Assembly: GCF_026011735.1 (NCBI RefSeq)
Contig: NZ_BRVN01000007.1
Location: forward strand, 85,669 to 149,668
Source: Dietzia sp. NCCP-2495
Lineage (GTDB): Bacteria; Actinomycetota; Actinomycetes; Mycobacteriales; Mycobacteriaceae
DNA: 64,000 nucleotides
Direction: 5' to 3'
Every line of letters begins with the position of its first letter. Positions within the stretch are counted from its first letter, which is position 1. Both the position numbers and the translations under genes were made by a program. Shown here in pieces: positions 42,211 through 52,363 of this stretch. The notes under the pieces were generated by a model. That model made no database searches. It saw only the letters and a list, made by a program, of their open reading frames with translations, and was not told the origin of the DNA.

Positions 42211-43556
42211 CACTTCCCCTTTCCGGCGGTGGCGAGCGCGCGACTCAGGTCCCGGAACGCCGTGTAGTTGGCCAACACCTCGACCCGACCGGGCGGGCAC
42301 CGCTTGATCGCCGTGAGGGGATCCTCCTCGAGCACGTGGTCGATCCCGGCGTAGGTCAGCCGCACGGAGAGATCGGCGGCTCGCTCGCCCGAGGCGAACA
42401 CGGACACGCCCGCGAACGACTCGAAGCGCACGTCCCACAGCCAGGACAGGTCCACGCCGTCACCCATCTGGCCGTTCACCGCGATCACCAGTCCGTCGGC
42501 GGAGGTGTCGATCATGCCGAGCGCCTCCTGCCAACCGGCCGGGTTCTTGGCGAGCAGCAGGTGCGCACCCCGTCCGTCCACGGCGACGGTCGAGTAGCGG
42601 CCCGCCACGTCGTCGACACCCTCCACGGCCCGCACCGCGGCGGCCGGATCGGCGCCCATCGCCACCGCGGCGGCAACGGCCTGGGCGGCGTTGCCGCGAT
42701 TGGCCCGGCCGGGCAGGGCGAGTGTCATGGGTGAGGAGAAGCCGTCGGGGCCGTAGATGTTCTCGTCGTCGAGCCACCAGTCGGGCTCGGGGCGGGCGAA
42801 CTCCCGACCGTCGTCCAGGGGCGTCGTGGACCGCCAGCGCGCGGCGCCGGTGGCGTCGATCGTCCGGGTGATGGGCTCACCGGTGCGTGGGCAGCTCACC
42901 GAGTCCCCGGCCCACGGGGCGCCGGCCGCCACCCACACCACGTCGGGATGGTCGAAGGCGACCGAGGTGATCATCACGTCGTCACAGTTCGCGACCAGCG
43001 TGGCCTGCGGCTGCTCGGCGACCCCGGCGCGCAGTCGCCGCTCGATCGAGTTGATCTCACCGACCCGGTCCAGCTGGTCGCGGCTGAGGTTGAGCAGGAC
43101 GATCGCCTCGGGACGGGTGTTGACCGCCACCGACGGCACGTGCAGCTCGTCCACCTCGATCGCCGCGAGCCGCGACGTACGGTCGGCCCCGAGTGCGGTC
43201 ACGATCCCGGCGTCCATGTTGTCGCCGTTGGCGTTGGTCGCCACCGGGCCGACTGTCGACAGGGCGGCGGTGAGCATCCTCGTCGTCGTCGACTTACCGT
43301 TGGTCCCCGTCACCAACGCCGACCGACGCCCGGCGGCGAGTTGCGCCATGAGGCCCGGATCCAACTTCAGGGACACCAGTCCGGCGATCATCCCGCCGGA
43401 CCCCCGTCCCGACACCCGCGACGCCCACGCCGCGAGGCGACCGGCGCCGGCCGCGGCGCGACCGCGCACCGACAACGCGGTGGGGGAGGACGTCGACGCC
43501 GTGGCGCCGGGCGCGGTGGTGGAGGAGGCCGGGCCGTTCTGCGCGCGGGAACTCAT
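42210..43556 (-). CDS. murT: Lipid II isoglutaminyl synthase subunit MurT
   Basis: Mur-ligase-like subunit activating the alpha-carboxyl of D-Glu in lipid II. 448 residues: P-loop LVTGTNGKSTTTRML, NLSRDQLDRVGEI, and the C-terminal DUF1727 domain with the conserved WDVRFES. The Cys4 zinc ribbon of the staphylococcal enzyme is not recognisable here; only one Cys (SCPRTGEPI, about 222) remains in that region. ATG at MSSRAQNGPAS. It forms an operon with gatD. Confidence 0.93.
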   Translation of the reverse strand: MSSRAQNGPASSTTAPGATASTSSPTALSVRGRAAAGAGRLAAWASRVSGRGSGGMIAGLVSLKLDPGLMAQLAAGRRSALVTGTNGKSTTTRMLTAALSTVGPVATNANGDNMDAGIVTALGADRTSRLAAIEVDELHVPSVAVNTRPEAIVLLNLSRDQLDRVGEINSIERRLRAGVAEQPQATLVANCDDVMITSVAFDHPDVVWVAAGAPWAGDSVSCPRTGEPITRTIDATGAARWRSTTPLDDGREFARPEPDWWLDDENIYGPDGFSSPMTLALPGRANRGNAAQAVAAAVAMGADPAAAVRAVEGVDDVAGRYSTVAVDGRGAHLLLAKNPAGWQEALGMIDTSADGLVIAVNGQMGDGVDLSWLWDVRFESFAGVSVFASGERAADLSVRLTYAGIDHVLEEDPLTAIKRCPPGRVEVLANYTAFRDLSRALATAGKGK

Positions 43557-43583
43557 GCGATGAGTCTATGCAGCCCGGTGCGG

Positions 43584-44648
43584 TTAGAACCGAGCCGCAC
43601 CGCCGAGCGCGGTCACGACGTCCGAGCCGAGCGCCGCCATCGCGTCGTCGGCGGGAGTGAACATCCCGTTCACCGAGCCGATCACCGCGATCGCGTACCG
43701 GCCGGTGGCGGTGTTGACCACGGCGATGTCGTGCGATTCCGTGTCCGTCTCGCCGGTCTTGTTGGCGACCGATCCCTTGGGCAGGTCGGCGGCGAGCTTC
43801 CAGTCCCGCTCCTGCCGGAGCATCCGCGCCAGCACCTGCCGGGCGATCTTCTGGGAGGTGAGCGCGTCGTCCCCGGTCGCCCGCCCGTCGGCCGCGCGGA
43901 CGAGTTCGGCCAGGTAGCGGACGCTGCCGCTGGCGGTCACCACGCTCATGTCGCCGGTCCAGACGTAGCGGAACGCGCCGCCGGTGTGGAACTCGTCCTC
44001 CAGACCCACGCGGGCGGCGATGTCGTTGATGGCCTCGATGGAACTGTCGGTCTCGGGCGCGGTGGGTCCGTCCACGGAGAGGTCGTAGAGGAGGTTCGCG
44101 GCGTCGTTGTCCGACACCTCGATCGCGTTGTCGAGAAGCGTTCCGAGCCTGCCGTAGGGGGTCGTGGCGCTGGTGTTGCCGTTCCAGGCCTCGAGCGCGC
44201 CCACCGCGAAGGCGATCTTGATCACGGAAGCGGCGTACCTCGGCTCGTCGTCACCCGCGCAGGTCATCCGTTCGTCCGGGGCGTCGATCGCCAGCACGCA
44301 CGCCGCGACCTCGTTGCCCCCGGAGTTCATTTCCCGGACCGCGCCGGACAGGATCGGCCGGACCCTCGCCCAGCCGTCGGGCAGCGGGCGCGCGACGAAG
44401 GGGTCGACGGAGACCTTGCCGTCCCGGGCTGCCGGAAGCAGGGCATCGCTGCCGGACTCGTGCATCGTCGACGCGTGGGAGGGGCTCGTGCGCGGCTGGG
44501 AGGGGCCGGGCGCGGTCGCCACCAGTCCGGCCAGGGCGCCGAGGCAGACCACCAGGTACCCGCACGCCCACGTCAGGAGCGTGCGCCGGAGCCGGGCCGG
44601 GGCGTCGCGACGCCGCGCGGCAGGGGTATCCGACCGGTAACGCCGCAC
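43584..44648 (-). CDS. Class A beta-lactamase-fold serine hydrolase
   Basis: 354 residues, anchored or exported by one N-terminal hydrophobic segment (LLTWACGYLVVCLGALAGLV). Motifs of the penicillin-recognising fold are complete: SVIK (Ser 141), SDN (179-181) and KTGETDTESHD. The Glu of the omega loop cannot be assigned with confidence. It could be a beta-lactamase or, as with many actinobacterial relatives, a cell-wall esterase/peptidase. GTG start. It lies 27 bases upstream of murT's region on the same strand but is read separately. Confidence 0.8.
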   Translation of the reverse strand: MRRYRSDTPAARRRDAPARLRRTLLTWACGYLVVCLGALAGLVATAPGPSQPRTSPSHASTMHESGSDALLPAARDGKVSVDPFVARPLPDGWARVRPILSGAVREMNSGGNEVAACVLAIDAPDERMTCAGDDEPRYAASVIKIAFAVGALEAWNGNTSATTPYGRLGTLLDNAIEVSDNDAANLLYDLSVDGPTAPETDSSIEAINDIAARVGLEDEFHTGGAFRYVWTGDMSVVTASGSVRYLAELVRAADGRATGDDALTSQKIARQVLARMLRQERDWKLAADLPKGSVANKTGETDTESHDIAVVNTATGRYAIAVIGSVNGMFTPADDAMAALGSDVVTALGGAARF

Positions 44649-44842
44649 GTCGCACTCCTGGAACCGTGCCGGTGCCCGAGGGCCGGCCTGAACGAATCGC
44701 TCCCGAGAATATCCGCCGAGTCCGACAGCGCGGAAAACAGTGGGCGAACGGCGATCCAGGGTAGGGCGGGTCGCGGGTGGATTGGGGTTGGGGCGCGGGT
44801 GGATCGCGGGTGGCGGGGACGGTGTCGCAGGGCCGTGCCACG

Positions 44843-45793
44843 ATGGTCGGCATGGCGGAATGGGTGGTCGTGGACGTGGAGACGTCGGGCATGAAGCCCG
44901 CCGTCGACCGGGTGCTGTCGGTGGCCGCGGTGGTGGTGGACGACGACGGCGAGGTGACGGACGAGTTCACGACGCTCCTCAACCCGGGAGTCGATCCGGG
45001 CCCCGTCCACGTGCACGGACTCACCCCGGCCCTGCTCGCCGGCAAGCCCCGCTTCGCCGACGTCGCGGCAGAGCTCGGCCGGATGCTCGAGGGGAGGACG
45101 GTCGTGGCCCACAACGCGGCGTTCGACGCCTCGTTCCTGGCGGCGGAGGCCCGGCGTGCGGGACTGGAGCCGCCGCTGACGCGGTACGTGTGCACGCTCG
45201 ACCTGGCGGGCCGTCTGCACCTATCCACGGCGGACCTCAAACTGTCCACGCTCGCCGGGCATTTCGGGGTCGAGCAGCGGGCGGCCCATGACGCGTATGA
45301 CGACGCGGTGGTGTTGGCCGGGGTGTTCTCCGGCCTGTTGGGCGTGGCGGCCGAGAAAGATGTCACGCCGACGGTCCGGCGGCTTTCCGAGATGGTCCCG
45401 CATCCCGACACGGGGTACCTCGTGTCGACGGTGTGGGCGCAGGCACTGGCGGCGCCGAGGGTGTGGCGTCCGGCCGGTCGGCTCAAGCGCGGTGGCGGGT
45501 TGGTGCAGGGCATGGAGGTGGTCTTCACGCAGGACGTGGACTGCGATCCGGACGAGATCGCCTCCGTCGTCGTCGACGCCGGTCTCTACGTGGCGGACCG
45601 GCTCGGATCCCGCACGTCCCTGGCGGTGTGCGACGCCCCGAACGCCGTGCGCGGACGCGCCGCGTTCGCCCGGAAGAAGGGCCTCGAACTGGTCCCGTCG
45701 GCGCGACTCGTGGAGATGCTCGCCGACGTGGCGCCCGGACGCCCCGTGACCCCGGCCCGTCCGGTCGATGATGCGCAGGAGTCGCTCTTCTAG
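44843..45793 (+). CDS. DnaQ-like 3'-5' exonuclease with BRCT-like domain
   Basis: 316 residues. DEDDh exonuclease motifs: WVVVDVETSG (Asp/Glu), AHNAAFDASFL (Asp) and AAHDAYDDAVVL (His/Asp). A C-terminal domain (MEVVFTQDVDCD...ARLVEMLADV) looks like a BRCT fold that binds phosphopeptide or DNA ends. It occupies the Rv3711c position between gatD and leuA, as recalled from mycobacteria. ATG at 44843 or three codons later. Its stop codon lies inside a tandem repeat. Confidence 0.88.
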   Translation: MVGMAEWVVVDVETSGMKPAVDRVLSVAAVVVDDDGEVTDEFTTLLNPGVDPGPVHVHGLTPALLAGKPRFADVAAELGRMLEGRTVVAHNAAFDASFLAAEARRAGLEPPLTRYVCTLDLAGRLHLSTADLKLSTLAGHFGVEQRAAHDAYDDAVVLAGVFSGLLGVAAEKDVTPTVRRLSEMVPHPDTGYLVSTVWAQALAAPRVWRPAGRLKRGGGLVQGMEVVFTQDVDCDPDEIASVVVDAGLYVADRLGSRTSLAVCDAPNAVRGRAAFARKKGLELVPSARLVEMLADVAPGRPVTPARPVDDAQESLF

Positions 45794-45880
45794 TGGCGCT
45801 CTGCTCGGGCAGCTCTGCTTCGGGCGCACTTCCAGGGTGACGCTTCTAGGGGCGCTCTGCTCGGGCCGCTCTGCTTCGGG
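45787..45880. repeat. 56-bp-period duplication straddling the dnaQ-like stop
   Basis: CTTCTAGTGGCGCTCTGCTC... (45787-45824) is repeated as CTTCTAGGGGCGCTCTGCTC... (45843-45880). The first copy contains the gene's TAG. Each copy itself holds two GCTCTGCT(T)CGGG units. Confidence 0.85.
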
Positions 45881-45981
45881 GCTCCAACGAATTCCGCATC
45901 GTGGATTCCTGGGCTGATCAGGCGCGACAATGCTGACATGATGGGTGCACCGAGACCCTTGTTGTCGACGAGAGGAACACC

Positions 45982-47337
45982 GTGCCCGCTCCGCAGAACG
46001 CCGCCGCCCGTGAGGTCTACGAGAAGGAGCGCGCTCACGTCCTGGCCCCGTGGTCAGCGTGGGGCGCATCGGACCCGATGGTCGTCACCGCCGCGGAGGG
46101 CAGCTACCTCACCGATGGCGACGGCAACCGCCTGCTGGACTTCACCTCACAGCTGGTCAACACCAATATCGGCCACCAGCACCCGGTGGTCGTCAAGGCG
46201 ATCCAGGACCAGGCTGCCGAGCTGTGCACCATCAACCCGGCGCACGCCAACGCCGCCCGCGCCGAGGCCGCCCGCCTCGTGGCCGAGGTCGCGCCCGCCG
46301 GCATGAACCGCGTGTTCTTCACCAACGCCGGCACCGAGGCCGTCGAGCACGCGATCCGTATGGCGCGCAAGCACACCGGCCGTCACAAGACCCTCTCGGC
46401 GTTCCGCAGCTACCACGGAGCCACCACCACGTCGATGAACCTCACCGGCGACACCCGCCGCTGGGCCAACGATCTCGGCAACACCGGCGCCGTGCACTTC
46501 CACGCCCCGTTCCTGTACCGGTCGCAGTTCTACGCTGAGAACGAGAAGCAGGAGTGCGACCGCGCGCTCGAGCACCTCGACAACCTCATCGGGCTCGAGG
46601 GCCCGGACCACTTCGCGGCCCTGATCATCGAGTCCGTGCCCGGGACCGTCGGCATCATGGTGCCGCCGGCCGACTACCTGCGCGGTGTCCGCGAGATCTG
46701 TGACAAGTACGGCATCGTCATGATCTGCGACGAGGTCATGTCCGGCTTCGGACGCACCGGCGAGTGGCTGGCCCTGGACAACTTCCGTTCCGGCGACGAC
46801 GACTGGGCGCCCGACCTCATCACCTTCGCCAAGGGCTCCAACTCGGGATACGTCCCGATCGGTGGCGTGATCCTGCACGACCGGATCGCCGCGTCGTTCG
46901 AGAAGACCCCGTACACGGGCGGTCTCACCTACGCCGGTCACCCGCTCGCGGCGGCGTCCGTGGTGGCGACCATCAACCTCATGCGCGACGAGAAGATCGT
47001 CGAGAACGCGCGCACGATCGGCGAGGACGTGATCGGTCCGCGCCTGCGCGAGCTCGCCGAGAAGCACAAGTCGATCGGCGAGGTCCGCGGTCTGGGCGTG
47101 TTCTGGGCGGTGGAGATGGTGGCGGACCGCGAGACCCGCGAGCCGCTCGCCCCGTACGGTGGTTCTTCAGAGGCCATGAACAAGACCTTCGGTGCGGCCA
47201 AGAAGGACGGCCTGCTGCTGTTCATGAACTACAACCGCTTCCACATCGTCCCGCCGTGCACCATCACGGCCGACGAGGTCAACGCGGGACTGGATATCTT
47301 TGATCGTGCGCTCGAGGTGGCGGATTCATATGTCTAG
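45982..47337 (+). CDS. Class III (omega) aminotransferase
   Basis: PLP enzyme of 451 residues. Signatures: FTNAGTEAVEHAIRMAR, SYHGATTTSMNLTGD, the Asp of ICDEVMSGFGRTGEW and the Schiff-base lysine in TFAKGSNSGYVPIGG. The sequence is closest in feel to beta-alanine/taurine/GABA:pyruvate transaminases, but the donor cannot be fixed. GTG start with GAGAGGAAC. The small membrane gene follows after 15 bases and may share the transcript. Confidence 0.88.
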   Translation: MPAPQNAAAREVYEKERAHVLAPWSAWGASDPMVVTAAEGSYLTDGDGNRLLDFTSQLVNTNIGHQHPVVVKAIQDQAAELCTINPAHANAARAEAARLVAEVAPAGMNRVFFTNAGTEAVEHAIRMARKHTGRHKTLSAFRSYHGATTTSMNLTGDTRRWANDLGNTGAVHFHAPFLYRSQFYAENEKQECDRALEHLDNLIGLEGPDHFAALIIESVPGTVGIMVPPADYLRGVREICDKYGIVMICDEVMSGFGRTGEWLALDNFRSGDDDWAPDLITFAKGSNSGYVPIGGVILHDRIAASFEKTPYTGGLTYAGHPLAAASVVATINLMRDEKIVENARTIGEDVIGPRLRELAEKHKSIGEVRGLGVFWAVEMVADRETREPLAPYGGSSEAMNKTFGAAKKDGLLLFMNYNRFHIVPPCTITADEVNAGLDIFDRALEVADSYV

Positions 47338-47352
47338 GGAGTTGGTCTGAAG

Positions 47353-47784
47353 ATGGCACTGGTGCTCGGACTCATCGTTAACACGCTCGCCCTGTGGGTG
47401 ACCACGCTGATCGTGCCCGGAATCGATCTGCGTGAGACCGTGGGCGTCTACGCGCCGGGCGCCGGTGCCATCGACGACCAGATCAGCGTGCCCACCATCA
47501 CGGCGCTTCTCATCGTGGCGGTGGTGTTCACGCTGGTCAACGCGGTGGTCAAGCCGATCGTCAAGCTGCTCTCGCTGCCGCTGACGATCCTCACGCTCGG
47601 CCTGTTCCTGCTGGTCGTCAACGCGCTGATGCTCATGCTGACCGGCTGGATCACCACGACGTTCCAGCCATTCGGCGCCGAGTACCTCGTCAGCGGCTTC
47701 TGGGCGGCGTTCTTCGGCGGGATCGTTATCGCCCTCGTCAACTGGGTCGTGGGACTCGTCCTGCCGGGCCGCCGCGACGACTGA
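47353..47784 (+). CDS. Phage-holin-family (PF04020-type) membrane protein
   Basis: 143 residues with four hydrophobic helices: LGLIVNTLALWVTTLIV, TITALLIVAVVFTLVNAVV, ILTLGLFLLVVNALMLMLTGW and a final FGGIVIALVNWVVGLVL. The IVKLLSLPLTILTLGLF motif is characteristic of the widespread phage-holin superfamily IV proteins found on bacterial chromosomes. No phage genes surround it, so the name reflects homology only. Confidence 0.8.
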   Translation: MALVLGLIVNTLALWVTTLIVPGIDLRETVGVYAPGAGAIDDQISVPTITALLIVAVVFTLVNAVVKPIVKLLSLPLTILTLGLFLLVVNALMLMLTGWITTTFQPFGAEYLVSGFWAAFFGGIVIALVNWVVGLVLPGRRDD

Positions 47785-47865
47785 CGCACCCTCCGGCGCC
47801 GTCCAGCCGCCGCCGCGCTGCGCTGCGCCACTGCCGCTGCCCGCCTCGCCGGCCCCTTTTCCGCT

Positions 47866-47931
47866 GAGCCGTCACTCCGGTACGTTTTCGCGATCCCTCT
47901 CCTGGGGAAACGCTGACCGGAGTGACGGCTC
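47866..47931. repeat. Palindromic repeat, copy A
   Basis: Perfect 15-bp arms GAGCCGTCACTCCGG / CCGGAGTGACGGCTC around an asymmetric centre. The inner pair TACGTTTTC ... GGGGAAACGCTGA extends the symmetry. The same element recurs at 55722-55787 and 56919-56984. It lies downstream of the holin-like gene. Confidence 0.9.
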
Positions 47932-47989
47932 GTTGGTGCTTGAGCCTGCACGGCCGCCCGGCCCGGCATCAGACGACATCAGCCCCCGA

Positions 47990-48051
47990 CACGACGTCAG
48001 CCCCCGACCGGGCCGCGGAATCTAGCGGGCCAGTCGGGGGCTGACGTCGTG
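47990..48051. terminator. Bidirectional terminator before the amidase stop
   Basis: A perfect 19-bp stem (CACGACGTCAGCCCCCGAC / GTCGGGGGCTGACGTCGTG) extended by CGGGCC/GGGCC pairing. A partial direct copy of the left arm (GACGACATCAGCCCCCGAC) lies just upstream at 47972-47990. It sits between convergent genes. Confidence 0.85.
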
Positions 48052-48102
48052 TACCGGCGTGTGCGCCGGTGTGTGCCGCAGGGCGCTCGGGCCGCTCCGG
48101 GC

Positions 48103-49215
48103 TCAGGAGCCGCCAGTGGACCCGAGTGCGGCGGAGGAGACGGCGCGTGGAGTCCAGCCGTTGGCGGCCTGGTCGCGGATGAACTGCATCTGCGGGAAGA
48201 AGGCGTTGCCGGGGCAGGCGGTCCCGCCCCATTCGCGGTGGCCCGAGACGGCGGGCATGGGTCGCACGGCGCCGCCCTCGGGGTTGCGATAGTTGACGCC
48301 GCCGCGGGGGTTGATGCCGGTGGCGTTGCACAGAGCGCGCACGCAGTCGATGGTGGTGCCGACGGCGGCCGCGGTGGGCGGATTCCAGGTGAAGTCGCCG
48401 AGCAGGCTGATGCCGATGTTGCCGTTGTTGAATCCGCCGACATGGCCGCCGGTGACGACCGGCGGGGCGATCCCGAGGACCGGCGGGAACTGGAAGACGG
48501 CGTTGCCGGCGGGCGTGCCGCCGCGGCCCTGGTAGATGCGGCCCTCGGGGTCGATCAGCAGGTGGTAGCCGATGTCGCCCCAGCCCAGGGTGTTGGCGTG
48601 GTAGTTGTACGTCGCCAGGACGGTGCCGGCCCGGTTGGGGCTGACGGCGCCGGCGGTGTGGTGGATCGTGATGGACTGCGCCGGGAAGTAGGACGGGGCC
48701 CAGCGGAATCCGGGGACGTCGCCCGCGCCCCACGCCGCGCGCGGGATGATCGGCAGGCCGAGGGTGTCGACGCTGCCGAGCGAGTAGTTGCGGGGGGTGC
48801 CGCGGCCGTCGTCGAAGACGGTGGCCTCGGAGCCCTTGGGGGCGTCGACCTCGTAGCTCACGGCGCCGTCGGGCGCGGCGACGAGCTCGGAGGCCGGAAC
48901 GCTACCGGCGTCGGGGGCGGTGTCCATGAGCTCGAGGTTCTGCCAGTCGCCCACGGAGCCGTCGGGGAAGGCGAAGCGGATGCGCGCGGCGAGGTCGTCG
49001 GCGTTCGGGAACGTGACGCCCACGTAGCCGAGTGGGCCGTTGGGCTGGATCATCCCGCTTCCGGTGGAGATCGACTGCATCACGTCCTGGGCGACGCCGA
49101 GGGATCCGGTGGTCAGCGGATTGGCCCCGGCGATGGGGCCGCGGACGGTGGAGGCGACGGCTGCGCCCACCCCGACCGAAGCGGCAGTGAGGAAGCCACG
49201 GCGTGACACGGGCAT
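48103..49215 (-). CDS. Tat-exported N-acetylmuramoyl-L-alanine amidase (PGRP type)
   Basis: 370 residues. Twin-arginine signal SRRGFLTAASVGVG at the N-terminus. A beta-rich domain (SYEVDAPKGSEATVF) precedes an amidase_2/PGRP domain: RAAWGA, zinc His in ITIHHTAG, GYHLLIDPEGRIYQGRGG, and SGHREWGGTACPG (His plus Cys ligand). It cleaves peptidoglycan between MurNAc and the stem peptide outside the membrane. The ATG at MPVSRRGF is chosen because GGAG lies seven bases upstream; the GTG six codons earlier has no such site. Confidence 0.9.
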   Translation of the reverse strand: MPVSRRGFLTAASVGVGAAVASTVRGPIAGANPLTTGSLGVAQDVMQSISTGSGMIQPNGPLGYVGVTFPNADDLAARIRFAFPDGSVGDWQNLELMDTAPDAGSVPASELVAAPDGAVSYEVDAPKGSEATVFDDGRGTPRNYSLGSVDTLGLPIIPRAAWGAGDVPGFRWAPSYFPAQSITIHHTAGAVSPNRAGTVLATYNYHANTLGWGDIGYHLLIDPEGRIYQGRGGTPAGNAVFQFPPVLGIAPPVVTGGHVGGFNNGNIGISLLGDFTWNPPTAAAVGTTIDCVRALCNATGINPRGGVNYRNPEGGAVRPMPAVSGHREWGGTACPGNAFFPQMQFIRDQAANGWTPRAVSSAALGSTGGS

Positions 49216-49593
49216 AACGGAAACTCCAGACACAGAGAATGCGATGAACAGACGCCGTACATATCGGCGCGAACGGCCGCCACATTACGCCCTATACGTA
49301 ACCAAATCGAGACCTTCGTTACCGAAGTGATACCTGTGACCGATGTGGCTGATGAGGTGATAATCCGGGGTGTGCGGGGCAAAGTGCACAGGTTCTGCTC
49401 AGGCTCGACGGGGGCATTTCCCGACGAGAAGTGAAGGGGGACGACGACGACAACAACGACCACCCGGTCATCGGTAGCGGTGCCCGGAGCGTTGACCGGA
49501 CGACCGTCAAAGTCGCTATCCCGGAAGCGACTTCGCGGCCCCGGCCGACTGCCTGCGCAGCCTCGCACCGCACAGATCCGGACAACGCGAAGA
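49216..49593 (-). promoter_or_regulatory. Upstream region of the amidase gene
   Basis: About 380 bases with no gene. On the minus strand GTAACG, GTTACG and GTAATG words cluster near 49285-49325, next to TATAGGG, which could be a -10. Such spaced GTAAC-type words resemble MtrA sites of cell-wall hydrolase genes, but this is a loose match. The 49380-49480 part is featureless apart from an ACGACGACGACAACAACGACC run. Confidence 0.4.
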
Positions 49594-49634
49594 GGGCTTC
49601 GCACACGGCTCATCGAGCGATGTGTGCGAAGCCC
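49594..49634 (-). terminator. leuA terminator
   Basis: A 12-bp stem GGGCTTCGCACA (49594-49605) with TGTGCGAAGCCC (49623-49634) and flanking AGAG/CCTC complementarity, 44 bases beyond the leuA stop. No U-run is evident. Confidence 0.75.
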
Positions 49635-49677
49635 CCTCGGCGATGGACTACGGCCCCGGCTCAGGAGCCTCAGCCCC

Positions 49678-51543
<1,866 letters not shown>

Positions 51544-51573
51544 CTACTTTCCGTTCAAAACGATCGTGAGGAT

Positions 51574-51614
51574 CGGACCGGCGCGACGAGACCCCGCGAC
51601 GGGGAGCCGGTCCG
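51574..51614 (-). promoter_or_regulatory. Putative leuA attenuator hairpin
   Basis: 9-bp outer stem CGGACCGGC / GCCGGTCCG enclosing an inner CCCC-GCGAC-GGGG hairpin. It begins three bases after the leader-peptide stop on the minus strand and is followed by TCGTTTTG before leuA. The leader's own 3' part (GGGCCCGCTGAGGCGGACC) could compete for pairing with the outer stem. Confidence 0.65.
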
Positions 51615-51616
51615 CC

Positions 51617-51661
51617 TCAGCGGGCCCCGCCGCGGCACCCAAGAAGGAGCACGCGCTGCAT
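51617..51661 (-). CDS. leuL: leuA leader peptide
   Basis: A 14-codon frame encoding MQRVLLLGCRGGAR with three consecutive leucine codons (CTC CTT CTT). It stops just before a hairpin 83 bases upstream of leuA. A TATCGT -10-like element lies 13 bases before its ATG and there is no ribosome-binding site, fitting a leaderless start. This is the classical layout for ribosome-mediated attenuation by Leu-tRNA level, known for leuA of corynebacteria. Confidence 0.75.
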   Translation of the reverse strand: MQRVLLLGCRGGAR

Positions 51662-51704
51662 GGCGGTCACGATACACCGTTTCGCCGGGGCTCATGTGCC
51701 GGGC

Positions 51705-51806
51705 CTCATGCCGAGCCTCACGGGATCGGGATTGCCGGACCTCATGCCGGGCGTCACGGGATCGGGATTGCCGGACCTCATGCCGGGGCGTCACGGGATC
51801 GGGATC
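51705..51806. repeat. 36-bp tandem repeat at the 3' end of the GNAT gene
   Basis: Three units beginning CTCATGCCG..., at 51705, 51741 and 51777, each ending with CACGGGATCGGGA. The last unit contains the GNAT stop codon and its last four codons; the other two extend beyond the gene towards the leuA leader. Confidence 0.88.
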
Positions 51807-52246
51807 TCGAAGGTGGTGAGGTGGGTGGCCCCGCTGTCCGTCGGGTCGGGCGAGGTGAACGGGGCGCCCGCGCCGAGGATGCGCACGTCCTGCGTCTCGG
51901 TGCGGTGCACTGATCCCCACACTCTGCTGCAGCCGGCTTCCTCGGCCACCTTGACGGCCTTGTCCACCATCCGGTGCGCCAGGCGCTGGCCGCGGAACTC
52001 CTCGCGGACTCTGATCCCGTAGACGAACAGGTCGGGGCTGGCACCGAGGTGGCTGGTCTCCACGGCGACGAGCATGCCGACGGGGGTGTCGCCGTCGAGG
52101 GCCAGGACGAGCAGGTTGGACCCGCGGTCGAGGAAGTCCTGCGTCCACTCGGCGGTGGGTGGGCAGTCGAACAGGTCGTCGCCGGACAGCACGAGGTCGA
52201 CGTCGGCGCGCGAGGCGCGACGTATGACCAAATCCGCCGGGTTCAT
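51791..52246 (-). CDS. GNAT-family N-acetyltransferase
   Basis: 151 residues. The acetyl-CoA loop VREEFRGQRLAHRMVDKAV (R-x-x-G-x-R) and the preceding beta-strand SPDLFVYGIRV are clear; substrate is unknown. It resembles Aac(3)-I-like acetyltransferases, but this is not enough to claim resistance. Its last codons and stop lie inside a 36-bp tandem repeat. It ends 130 bases from the leuA leader. Confidence 0.82.
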   Translation of the reverse strand: MNPADLVIRRASRADVDLVLSGDDLFDCPPTAEWTQDFLDRGSNLLVLALDGDTPVGMLVAVETSHLGASPDLFVYGIRVREEFRGQRLAHRMVDKAVKVAEEAGCSRVWGSVHRTETQDVRILGAGAPFTSPDPTDSGATHLTTFEIPIP

Positions 52247-52294
52247 TCGTTCAGTGTGGCAAAAGCACGGCGATTCGGCATGGGATGCCCCGTG

Positions 52295-52363
52295 ACGTGG
52301 GCACCGCCACGGTCACCACGCGGGCACCGCCACGCTCACCACGTGGGCACCGCCACGGTCACC
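52295..52363. repeat. 23-bp tandem repeat at the 3' end of the protease gene
   Basis: Three contiguous units of ACGTGGGCACCGCCACGGTC... (52295, 52318, 52341) with only two substitutions in the middle unit. The unit at 52341 contains the protease TGA (52359-52361), so the array begins at the gene's stop and runs away from it. Confidence 0.9.

Noticed and set aside
43584..44648. Dedicated antibiotic-resistance beta-lactamase
   Set aside because: The fold motifs are present, but the omega-loop Glu is uncertain and such proteins in actinobacteria are often cell-wall enzymes; called only a serine hydrolase.
42948..44894. 648-residue open frame across murT and the serine hydrolase
   Set aside because: Spans two genuine genes on the other strand and shows no recognisable motif.
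47353..47784. Prophage marker because of the holin-family name
   Set aside because: No lysin, structural or integrase genes surround it; this holin-superfamily protein is common on chromosomes.
49216..49480. c-di-AMP (ydaO) riboswitch upstream of the cell-wall amidase
   Set aside because: I looked for the conserved core on the minus strand and did not find it.
51705..51806. CRISPR array
   Set aside because: The units are contiguous without spacers, and no cas gene is present.
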